Positions 29,453-39,227 of a stretch of DNA of 64,000 bases are shown piece after piece. How positions within the stretch are numbered: the first letter of the stretch is position 1; each line of letters begins with the position of its first letter. A model generated the notes under the pieces. That model did not search any database. It worked only from the letters and a program-made list of their open reading frames with translations, and was not told the origin of the DNA. The DNA comes from Synchiropus splendidus. Lineage: Eukaryota > Chordata > Actinopteri > Syngnathiformes > Callionymidae. Position numbers and translations under genes: made by a program. The stretch lies in the NCBI RefSeq assembly GCF_027744825.2, contig NC_071350.1, positions 2,852,001-2,916,000 of the forward strand, given 5' to 3'.

Positions 29453-31615
29453 CTACACCAGGCCAGTCTGCATGTGGACATGGAGAGGGTACGGGTGGTA
29501 GACCAGCGGGGGTTGTGGCTGGCTCACGAAGAAGCTGCTGTAGATGGGCTCTGACACATATGGTGCCGGCTGGTAGAAGCAGGTGACGTTGGCAGTGTTG
29601 GGGATGGCGTTCTGCTCGCCCAGTACCCTCAGAGCCAGGACCGTGATCATGTTCAGCGTTTGCCTCCGCTCATGTCCCATCAAGCACACGGTGCTTTCGT
29701 CAATCACGCGCCGTAGAGTCATCAGGTAGTCGTACTTGCTGGCCTCCTCACTGCCTGTGAAGTGACACTGCAGATAGGCCTCGATCTTCCGCTGCTGCTC
29801 GCCCACGTCTGGGAAGTCTATGAAGAAGCGGGAGCACATGTACCGCTCCAGAGACTTGATTTCTGTCTCACTGGCTGGCCTGAAGTTCCTTACCAGCAGG
29901 TCACTGTATTTCAGAAGGCCCCCTCCTCGGATCTCCTCTGGGTGGTGGGTGGCAATGAGGCGGTGGCGAAGGTGGTCCATCGCCTGGTCGAAGTCCCCAT
30001 ACATGCACTCAGCTTCAACAGTGATTGCAGACACCTCTGCCACCTCAGCCCAGGAGCTTGACCCGCAGCCATTCATCACACTCTCAGTCAAGTCCGGGAC
30101 GTCGCATTGAGAATGTCGGACTGACTCTTCCAGCCCCTTCGCGGACCTCATCTTACCCTGTGGCTGGGTGGTGACATTTAATGCTGTCCCATTTGGAATG
30201 CTTGAAATTTTAGGAACATCCAATGAGTCCTCCTGGCTGAGGTCCGAGCTATTCTGAGGGGGGTCCACTGAGGAAGGCTTTGGTTGAAGTTGTTTGGGTA
30301 CATCTATTGGAGGAAACATCTGCGTGGTGAGGTCGGACAGGTCGCTCAGTAAAGACCATTTCTCCAGTGCCTGTGGTTTAATGATGCACTTCCGTGACAT
30401 TTTCCGTTGCAGTTTGGGAGAGGGACAGCGGCCTGGGATGACCTTATGTGATGTGGTGCAGGTCTTCTTCGCTGGTGGAGGAGAAGAAAACTCAAGACTA
30501 TCAAGATCTTGCAGACAGGTGTCAGTTTCAGTCTTGCAAGTTGAAGAGAACTTGGCTTGTTCTTCACCGCCACCTTCTTGCTGTGAAGCCTCCGTTTGCT
30601 CTCCGATGGGCACTTGTGAAGAGTCCGAGTCTTCTGTTCCCTCAAGCTTCAGACTGACTTTCTTCATCATTGAATCTGTAAATAAAGGGTTTGCATTTGA
30701 AACTAAAAGATAGCGCTCATTAAACTGTCCTTTCTCCTCCCGGCAAACCTCAAAAACAATTTTCTCTGACTGCTCTTCCACCACGTCTGACTTGGATGTA
30801 AGCTTTGAGCTAATATCTTCAGGGTCTGAAGCCTCCTCTTTATTTCCATGTTCACGCTCCACTTCTTCATCTTCAAGCACTTTCTCTGTCTCGTCAACTC
30901 TCTCCTTGGAAGCCTCCTCCTTGGTTTCTTCAGAAACCTGAGTGTCCTTTGAGTGCTGGTGCTTTTTGTCATCATTATTCCTTTGTGAATCATTTTGAGA
31001 ATTTAAGGACAAACCTCTGATTTGTCTCCTCTCAGACTCCCAGTAGGACTCCAGCATACGATTCAGGATAATTTGGAAAGAATCCACACTGAACTCAAAC
31101 TGCCTGCGGAGGGTGCTGACGAACCTTAGCGCCACGGTTTTAGCACGGTTGTTTGACAGAGAGATGAGACTCCACTTGTCGTGCTCATTGAAAACTTTGA
31201 CCATCTTCTGTACGTACGCCTCCTTCATGGTCAGGCAAGTAATCTTCCGGCGGTTGACACCACAAGGCAGCAGGTCCCTCAGGCTGCTGAGCACGACCTC
31301 TTTGATGACCTGGAAATCCTCCTGCCGGGGAAGCTCTACTCCGAAAATGATGTCTAAGTCTCCCGAGCTGAGACCACTGTCCCTCACGAGGACGTGGCTG
31401 GCGGTGGCACCGTTGAGACGGATGTCTTTCACATGGATGTCTCGCTCCATGAGGCGATCCTTCACCAGACGAATTATATCTTTAGCTCTCACCTGGAGTG
31501 TCGGAAAGTTGCCACGTCCATGGATTGGGATCACCTCGGTCAGGACTTTGTGCAGAGCGTGAAGCTGCTCAAGGGTTAAGTTGTGGAACCGTTTCTCTCG
31601 TTGAATCTCTGGCAT
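29453..31615 (-). CDS. tent5d: Terminal nucleotidyltransferase 5D-like poly(A) polymerase with a large insertion
   Basis: A non-canonical cytoplasmic poly(A) polymerase of the TENT5 (FAM46) family, which lengthens mRNA 3' tails. The ATG at 31,615 (A at -3) gives about 720 aa in one exon; a splice acceptor CTTCTCTGCAG precedes it. Residues 1-197 carry the N-terminal half: IPIHGRGNFPTL, the catalytic DLD of SSGDLDIIFGVELP (about 86-88), YVQKMVKV, WSLISLSNN and FEFSVDSFQI. About residues 198-525 are an insertion absent from the usual ~390-aa family length. The C-terminal half resumes with MYGDFDQAMDHL, EEIRGGGLLKY, RYMCSRFFIDF, STVCLMGHERRQTLN and TCFYQPAPYV. FGVELP and the ending favour TENT5D over A-C, as does its position beside brwd3, as on human Xq21. 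Confidence 0.9.
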   Translation of the reverse strand: MPEIQREKRFHNLTLEQLHALHKVLTEVIPIHGRGNFPTLQVRAKDIIRLVKDRLMERDIHVKDIRLNGATASHVLVRDSGLSSGDLDIIFGVELPRQEDFQVIKEVVLSSLRDLLPCGVNRRKITCLTMKEAYVQKMVKVFNEHDKWSLISLSNNRAKTVALRFVSTLRRQFEFSVDSFQIILNRMLESYWESERRQIRGLSLNSQNDSQRNNDDKKHQHSKDTQVSEETKEEASKERVDETEKVLEDEEVEREHGNKEEASDPEDISSKLTSKSDVVEEQSEKIVFEVCREEKGQFNERYLLVSNANPLFTDSMMKKVSLKLEGTEDSDSSQVPIGEQTEASQQEGGGEEQAKFSSTCKTETDTCLQDLDSLEFSSPPPAKKTCTTSHKVIPGRCPSPKLQRKMSRKCIIKPQALEKWSLLSDLSDLTTQMFPPIDVPKQLQPKPSSVDPPQNSSDLSQEDSLDVPKISSIPNGTALNVTTQPQGKMRSAKGLEESVRHSQCDVPDLTESVMNGCGSSSWAEVAEVSAITVEAECMYGDFDQAMDHLRHRLIATHHPEEIRGGGLLKYSDLLVRNFRPASETEIKSLERYMCSRFFIDFPDVGEQQRKIEAYLQCHFTGSEEASKYDYLMTLRRVIDESTVCLMGHERRQTLNMITVLALRVLGEQNAIPNTANVTCFYQPAPYVSEPIYSSFFVSQPQPPLVYHPYPLHVHMQTGLV
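30041..31024 (-). other. tent5d: Acidic insertion inside tent5d
   Basis: About 328 in-frame codons between the FSVDSFQI strand and the MYGDF motif. The first part is rich in Glu, Lys and Ser (EETKEEASKERVDETEK), the middle has a basic Pro-rich patch (PPPAKKTC, PSPKLQRKMSRKC) that could be a nuclear signal, and the rest is Ser/Pro/Asp-rich. No stop codon and no obvious splice sites interrupt it. It looks intrinsically disordered. Confidence 0.85.
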
Positions 31616-31949
31616 TCTCACCTGCAGAGAAGCAGAAGTTGTGGATATGATCTTCTACCGCTCTTTTAACATTACGGGACTGGTTAAAAATACATTCATG
31701 ATGCCAAATGGTGACAAGGTTGTCATTGAACAGTATGAATGCCAGGCTTTGTTTTTGTCATCTGAAATTAGCATCCTTGCCTGAGGTCTATCTCAGTGCC
31801 TTTCTCAGACTGGTCAATAATCTGAGGGTCCCATGCTCAGTTTGACAATATACCTTGCTTAAGGAACCACATGGGCTTGTTCTGAGTCAGCCCAACTGAC
31901 TCTCACAATCATCAATATAAACTTGGTCAGCATAAACAGCTAGGAATAT

Positions 31950-32215
31950 GGTGAGGGTGTGGGCCGGTGCCACCCGTCTAATGCGTGCGTTTCAACCCAG
32001 TGGTCCAGGACGGCATGGTCTGGTTCGGTGCGTTCCAGGTCCCTTATTTTGGCGTTCCCACTGCTGAAAGGGGTCAACCCGACCCAACTCAGATCATTTT
32101 CAGGTACAGCTTGGGGTACCAAAAGGGTCCCGATAAAGGGTGCATAGGGTCCCGATGCCCCGATTGGGACATGCCACTGACACCACTTATTGGACTTAGC
32201 CAGTGAAATTTTTCC
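31950..32215. repeat. Decayed MITE-like repeat
   Basis: Contains GGTCTGGTTCGGTGCGTTCC, then GGGGTACCAAAAGGGTCCCG, resembling a fish repeat with 'ggtacc...ggtacc' motifs. No coding capacity. Family uncertain. Confidence 0.35.
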
Positions 32216-33690
32216 ATATTTGAAACTCATTCTGGAAATACTGTTGGTCTCCCATCAGCTCATTGGCTGCAGCGACTGAGGAACAATCCTCAATTGAAGT
32301 GGCAATATATATATTGTATGTCCTGTATTCATTGATAAAACCATGATTTTCATTTTCGGCAGATAGTCTCGAGTCACTGCAGCTCTCCTGTCAGAGTGAA
32401 GATTCATTGGATTCCTGGATCCAGAATTGAATCTGGATCACCACCAAAACCATCTGCTCGAACACCGGCAACTTATAATATCCTTGGCAGAGATAATGGT
32501 CATAGCCTGTTGTTTGCTGTTACACCACATCTTTATTTAAATCAGAATGGAAGTAAACACACTTCTAAATTCTTGATTCTAAAGTGACAGTGACTGTATT
32601 GAAATAAAAAGAGAGCATGAGTTTTCTATTCTAAATGGATAATTCAGTGAATCAGACGGAGAGTGCAGCCCACATTCCTGTGCTATTATGCTGAAGAGAA
32701 GTGGTTTTTCAAGCTCGACTTGTTAGTAGCACAGCGTCAAAAATCTTTTGTCAGAGTGCAAATGCATGCTTGTTGAAGTCAGGTGACCCTGTGTATTGCA
32801 GCATCACTGAATTTTCCCTACATGGACATGGCTTTTCAAACACATAATGATGTTTAAAACTGCGATCAGATTAGCGCCATTTAGCGGCGCACTGCTGTTG
32901 TGATGTGACAACAGTATTTTTAGGAAGAGGATAAGGTACGTCATCATGAGCAGCTGATGACTCACTCCCCACAAAAGACCTTTAAACCTCACAAAAACGT
33001 CAGAGATGGACGAGTTATGAGAGAAAGCGTTTTGGTTTTATAGCTGCTGAGATGAAGAAGCTTTTTCATGGAGATGGTTTCAAACAGTTCCTTATTATCC
33101 AAAAGGAATATGTGCACCATTAATGAGCTTCATATAAACAGACAGTTGTGAACTCTTCCCTCTAAGCAGTGATGATGTCTGGCACAGATTGATATTTAAC
33201 AGCTCATAATGAGGCGCTTTGTGCGTTTTATTTTTACAGCTATCGCGAGTGATGGCTGTGCTGTTATTGAGAGGAGGAGGTTGTGGGGTCCACAGCGTCC
33301 TCTACCGAAGCTGTCGGGTTATAGAGCAGCTCGCTCCTGCAGCAACACTCTGCTTCTCTGCCACTTTGTATATAAGACCATATGAGTCATACACCCACCG
33401 AGGAAAGCATCAGTCGTTGGCTACTGCACGAAAGCAGGGCTGCACCGACATCAACACACAACATTTGAGATATGTATCAACTGTTTTGACACCAATACAG
33501 CAGGGTAATTCCTTTATACTTCCCGGGTATATTTTTGCGCCAGTCGTAGAATAGCTGAAGAACAAGCTCAACAACTTATGGGATAAAATTAGCGCTAAAT
33601 TACTGAAATATTGATCAATTATAAAATGAAGTTATAATGCAATGTGTTGTTTTTGACAGCATTTTCAAATAAGTAAATGAATAAATAAAA
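32216..33690. other. Intergenic/5' intron of tent5d, no coding exon seen
   Basis: AT-rich sequence; a short repeat-like stretch at 32,410-32,460 (CCTGGATCCAGAATTGAATC, then GGATCACCACCAAAACC) resembles a known type of fish repeat. Nothing else was recognised. Confidence 0.4.
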
Positions 33691-33699
33691 TAAACGTAC

Positions 33700-33960
33700 C
33701 TGTTTTAATGAATGTCTCTATAACAAGTGATCGCAGACAACTATCCGAAAGGCAGTGTCAGAGCCCAGCGACGAGGTGAACGCAGACTCCCCTCAGCGCA
33801 GAAGCGATGCTGTTTCCATGGTAATCGCGCGTCACGAATTCTCCCGTATCTCACGACGCTTTGTTTCTTCCCACTTCACCGAGACGCGCGAGTTGAAACG
33901 TTTCTAATCACAAATCAAAAGTTGGCGGATGCTGACGGAAGACAGTGAGGAGTCGAGCTG
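33700..33960 (-). other. tent5d: Putative non-coding first exon of tent5d
   Basis: On the minus strand AAAACAG|GTACGTTTA at 33,700 is a good donor preceded by CpG-richer sequence. It could splice to the acceptor in front of the tent5d start codon at about 31,622. This would make tent5d and chmp1b a divergent pair with start sites only a few hundred bases apart. No transcript evidence. Confidence 0.3.
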
Positions 33961-34207
33961 AAAGTACCAGCGCTCTGCCCAACAGTGGTTGCAGGGTGAA
34001 GCTTCCTCAGACGGGGTGACTCATCCTCTCTCCCCGCGACGATCCACGCCGATCCAAACTTCCCTCGGTCGCTTTCTCAGCGGCGTCCAGTCACAGTTGC
34101 CTGGCCGACCAAAACTTAGCACTGACATAACGTTTTAATAACGACTCTTGAAAATAATATGAGTCACAGTTTTTGTTTTTAAAGCGCATGGCGGGATGGG
34201 AAGTTCC

Positions 34208-34238
34208 CACGTGACGTCACCTCGTGACGGTGACGTCG
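34208..34238 (+). promoter_or_regulatory. E-box and CRE cluster upstream of chmp1b
   Basis: CACGTG at 34,208-34,213 overlaps a full CRE palindrome TGACGTCA at 34,212-34,219, and a second half-consensus TGACGTCG lies at 34,231-34,238. They are about 160-190 bases before the chmp1b ATG and about 250 from the putative tent5d first exon, in a CpG-rich stretch. Confidence 0.55.
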
Positions 34239-34395
34239 TTGATATTTTGGTGCGACACCAGGAAGTACTGGAGCAGACCGAAACAAGAAACGACGGAAGT
34301 GTCACTCGGAAATTCGTCGCTTTTGACTCGATTTTCTTGGACTTCACTACGACATTTTACCCTGTGACGGTCGTTTTATCGAGGAGTCCGCCGAA

Positions 34396-37300
34396 ATGCC
34401 AGCCATGGATAGTATCCTTTTAAAACGAGTGCTGTCCGAGGCGTCACTGTGAGGTGTCGAACAAGTAGCATAACAAGATGTTTCGAGTGGGATTCAAGAG
34501 TCGTAGACTTTTTAAACGTACCAAAGTCAGTACAGGACTGACATAATTATGTTATACATATATATTTTACAAGTGTTAATTTCTCCATTTTTGCTCCAAG
34601 TCGTTGAACATGACAGATGTTGCTAAAGGCCTCTTAAGCGTCGATGCTAAAGTTCATACCCGGGTGTCGAAATAATGGCTTGCAATTCATGTAAACATCC
34701 GAGAAAGGATAAACTGCGTGTCGTTGCCCGTGTTTCCGGTTTCTGTAATGTGAGTCTCGGATTCCACTGACAGGCATGTTGGTCTCGAGATCACAGTGAC
34801 ACCAGTATTTAGAGTTTAACGTTATGCAACCGCTTAATAGTCGTCTACAAACATTTCACCCATCAATTAAATGCTTAAACAGTGTCGTTGGCCATTAAAT
34901 AACTCTTATTGGCTACTAATTTTAATGTATATTACTCTCATCACAGCCAATACAACTTCAGTGCTTCAATATTGAGTCCAACTTGAATAATTCTCACAGA
35001 AATAGTGTCTCAGAGTGTCTCCATCCGAGTTAGCTCAAGTCAAAACAACAAAAATAACAGATCATGAATGTGTGATATTACAGCACCAAAATGAATTGAC
35101 CACAAAATGGACAAAGAAATCTTCCACATCTTGAACTTACAAGGAAGTATCACTTATTTTGTACCGTTTTAGACACAGAGGTACGATCTGCCTTGTTTTC
35201 ATTCTATGACAACCCACTGTGGCACTGTTACGCGCCTGTTGACAGAAAAAAATGGGTGTGACAGTTCAGAGCATTAACAGGAGGGCAGAGTTCGTGAGTG
35301 ACGTCCTTACATCACAATTAAGTTCCAATGCCAGGATCTGTTAATTCTTTTATATGCTGTTTCTTATGAGACTTAAAATGCAGAAAGATGTGGGATGTAT
35401 TTTAGAAATCAAACCAGTTGGACCAAGGCTTTTTTTCGGCTTGTGCTGGTGTGTGTATCATCTATTTGGTGTGAGAATCAGAGGACACCGGGCCATCAGA
35501 TTTTTCAGATCAATGGTCTGATCTCATCCAAGGCTTTCATACAACATGTTGCTGTGATACATCACTTGTGACTTGGTTCCGATGCAATTATATATTGGAT
35601 GCACAACCTCAAAATAGTCTGGATCAAAATATGGAATAGTCATGGACCCAGGTGACTTGAATTCACAGACACATAATGCTGGTCACAACAGGATTGGGAA
35701 AAGTGTTACAATAAAAACTACATCAAGACCACTGTATTCATGGTCACTGGAGATTTTCCTTTATCTGTAATGAATAATTTAAAATCACATATTCAATATG
35801 TGCAAAGTTAATGTCCATGTTTTGAACTTGTTTGTCCTGTTTATGATCTTTAGTTTCACTTTTCTGCCTTTTACTTAGTTCTCACAGGAGCACTGATCTT
35901 CCATTAGGAAACCGGCACAGTAATTATAGAATGTTGAGGACAAGTGTGGTGCACTTTACCCTGAATTAAAATGGAAATTTATGTTCATCTGAATGAGTAC
36001 TCAGTTTTGGAATCCTGAATGGCCTCATATTTATCAAGCAAATTCATTATTCTCTTAGTATCCAGTTAAAGATGAATAAAGTATTTTAAATGTATTGTGT
36101 TTTTGGTGTTGTTTATTCTGAACTCAACATCCCAGAACACCTCTTCAATCTGAAGTTTGCTGCCAAGCAACTTCAATCAAATGCCAAGAAATGTGACAAG
36201 GAAGAAAAGGCAGAGAAGGCTAAAGTCAAGAAGGTTAAGATGCCTGACATCTACAGGCCATCTGCTGCTGTTTGCTTCATAACCATGACTTGATTTCCTC
36301 TGCAGGCCATCCAGAAGGGGAACGTGGAAGTAGCCAGGATCCATGCTGAGAACGCCATCCGACAGAAGAACCAGTCGGTGAACTTCCTCAGGATGAGCGC
36401 CAGGGTAGATGCTGTAGCAGCGAGAGTCCAAACGGCTGTCACCATGAACCAGGTGTTGCTTTCAAACTACTCATCAAGGTTCCATATTCAACTTTTGTTT
36501 CACTTTTTAACATTCATGAACCTTCTCCCAGGTCACAAAATCTATGTCTGGAGTAGTGAGAGGCATGGACAGCGTCCTGAAGTCTATGAACCTTGAAAAG
36601 GTAGTGCTCATAAATAAGATAAATGCCTGCACAAATAAGTCCAAAACTTGTCACTTGTCAGATCTCAGCTCTCATGGACAAGTTTGAACATCAATTTGAA
36701 ACCATGGACGTTCAGACGGCCCAGATGGAGGATACCATGAGCAGCACAACCACACTGACGACACCGCAGGTAACGTGGATTACGCTTTTATTTTGATAGC
36801 TTTTGTTTTCTATCAATCATTTGTTTTTTATTTAATGGATAAGTAAAACGATATCTGTTATTGAACTTGAGGAAATATAAACTCTTTGATTGGTGCCCAC
36901 AAGTCTATAAAATACGTATCATTCACTGAATACAAACTGGAATGTGTGCGCCACATTATTGAGGATTATTGTCATATGACAAATAAATATCCCAGTTTGG
37001 TTTACATGTCAGCCACTTGTGCGAGCTATGTGTGGAGAAACTGGACAGTTGATGTCTTTAGTGCCTGCGACAAGATTCTTCTGACTGTTCTTGGAATTAA
37101 GGTTTTTAGTTTTTGATCAAGTTATTAAAATAATTTAAAATTAAGGAATAGTTTGTACTTCCTGAAAGTTGGATATCTAATTCGGATTTCAATGAATTGT
37201 CTTCAGTCACTGCTTGGAAAATAGACTCACTACAGCGTATTTATTATTTGTCAGAATCAAAGCAAATAATTGCCTCCTGTTTTGTGGATAAAATGCACAC

Positions 37301-37750
37301 TAAGCATCACTCCCTATCGCACTAACTTAATGTGACCAACTGTAGAGAGTGGGACAGGGCTGATGTGTCCGACTGCATATTACGGCATTTGCTGTCCTCA
37401 TGTGAACACTTGCTGTGTTTCAGAATCAAGTGGAGTCATTGCTGCATGAAATGGCGGATGAAGCTGGGTATGCCATTTTTCTTTCGCTGTTCTTATTTGT
37501 CACCGTTCATTCCATGTAGTCATCAACCAAAATATTTAAACTGGTGTCTAGGTTGGAAATCAACTTGGAGCTTCCCCAGGGACATAGCGGAAGTGTCGGC
37601 ACGAGTGTGGCATCGAACGAGCAGGTATATTCATTGACGTAAGCGGGTTTAAGGTGTAAGGAGATTCATTCCATGATTGATGCTGGTGTGATCTCCTTTC
37701 TGCAGGAGGAGCTTTCCCAGAGGCTCGCCAAACTCCGAGATCAATTGTAG
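34396..37750 (+). CDS. chmp1b: Charged multivesicular body protein 1B (ESCRT-III), intron-containing
   Basis: ESCRT-III subunit that polymerises on endosomal and other membranes and recruits VPS4 and spastin through a C-terminal MIM. Eight coding exons: 34396-34411, 36136-36233, 36306-36452, 36532-36600, 36662-36769, 37424-37467, 37552-37624 and 37706-37750 (stop TAG). They give exactly 199 aa, the family length. Motifs: [107 protein letters not shown], and the MIM1-like end [11 protein letters not shown]. Gln/Ser variation in the middle and LELPQG favour CHMP1B over CHMP1A. The N-terminus MPAMDK replaces the usual MSNMEK, and the first donor (ATA|GTATCC) is weak, so exon 1 is the least certain part. 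Confidence 0.93.
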
Positions 37751-38218
37751 ACGACTGCAGAGCATTAAAGTCACCGTACACTACCTGAACATGACTTCCA
37801 AATACTATTACATGTTGCTTCTCCCGATAACTTGTGTCTCTTTGGACAAGCTACCACATCACTGTTTCTATTTTTGTCCAATAATAATGCATTTTGAGTA
37901 CGGAAGCCCTTTATACATGTTTTTCTTTCTCATGAATGTGGGTTTGGATTGTGTGTTTTCCCTCACGATGCATATCCAAAAGGACTTTACTGCTCACAAG
38001 AGTCCTGAAACCATCACATGTTGTCAAATATTCAACATAAACATAGCTTTGGAATTACTTTGGATTTCATTACTGCAACATACTGGATATGCATTCTTAT
38101 TGAAAGACCCCAAAGGGCAAAATTGAAGCCTGTTTTTTCCCTCCCATTTTGAAGATGCTGTCACATGTTGGGTCTCTTTGCTTATCACTGGTGGCTGGTG
38201 CAGATTACTTCAGCAAAC

Positions 38219-38224
38219 AATAAA
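38219..38224 (+). promoter_or_regulatory. Polyadenylation signal, chmp1b
   Basis: AATAAA about 470 bases after the chmp1b stop; the next gene begins about 600 bases further on. Confidence 0.6.
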
Positions 38225-38780
38225 TGCTTTTAATACTTCTGTCTTTGCCTCTGCTGTTACATATAATGAGGAAAGTTGGGTTCCTAAGAAACAATGGAAT
38301 TACTAGAACCTGTCATACATTTCTGGATTATTTTCCTCTTCAAAGTATCTACAGAAACAATGCAATATTTGGTGCGAGGAGGATGGTTGATGTATTTAGA
38401 TTTGTTTGGAATGCAAATGATGGTGACAATCAGCTGACATGATTATGTTAGGCTCTTTAACAGATGTGATCATTTGAGAGTGAATAGATCATGATTACAT
38501 TTATACAGTTGGATTTAAGCACTTTATTGAGGACCAGAATATTTTCGGCTGGTTAGGTTTTCTCATGTCAACATATACCGATCAAAGGGTGAAAAAAGCA
38601 GGGCTCCTTTACAGGCACCGATGGGACTGAATTCAAAAACTTCGTCAGGTAAATTACGATTTTTGTGTAATGTGGTCATGCGCCACAGTTTCAAACGAGT
38701 TTAGATTCATATTTAATGTGTACGGTGGAATGACAAAAGAGGAAGCCTGCAGTCAAAACGCAGGGCGAAGGATTATAACC

Positions 38781-38790
38781 GTCATGTGAC
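38781..38790 (+). promoter_or_regulatory. M-box (GTCATGTGAC) upstream of the rag GTPase gene
   Basis: GTCATGTGAC is the extended M-box bound by MITF/TFE-family factors. It lies about 110 bases before the strong donor that ends the putative first exon (38,899). Confidence 0.5.
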
Positions 38791-38819
38791 TTTTGCGTAA
38801 ACAGGAAGCAGCTGATCTT

Positions 38820-38899
38820 CACTTGACTAGCTGTTTTTATTTAGTAATGTTCGCTGCCGTAGACTCGGAAAACAAGTGCTTGCGCATACTGAACTCAGT
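38820..38899 (+). other. rraga: Putative 5' non-coding first exon of rraga
   Basis: A strong donor (CAGT|GTAAGT) at 38,899/38,900 pairs with an acceptor TTGTTTTCTAG before 39,169. The exon start is not visible. It contains an ATG at 38,847 opening an 18-codon reading (MFAAVDSENKCLRILNSV) that stops two bases into the next exon when the two consensus sites are used. Confidence 0.45.
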
Positions 38900-39227
38900 G
38901 TAAGTCTCATTTCTACGTATTTTTATTAAGTCATGTTAACTAGCTGTACGGTATTTTGGCTTGTACTTCAGCGAGGAACGCTGCCTGTCAGAAGCTACTA
39001 TGCTACCTAGGTTAGCATTCGTGGGATTCAAAACAGATACTTGGGAGTACTCAGTTTGTAGAAACCTTATGCGCCTTTTATACACTTGTTTGTGCGTTAA
39101 CATTGGTCTATTAGTACGGAGCGTGACTGTGCTAAAGTAACACCTAGGTAAAAGTATTTGTTTTCTAGTTGAGAGGAAGAAGAGAGCAGCTGCAGAGAAA
39201 CATTCTTCATCGTGTGCGCGCAGGGTG

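Noticed and set aside
29820..31579. Plus-strand ORFs opposite tent5d
   Set aside because: Antisense shadows of a GC-rich conserved coding exon; no family resemblance.
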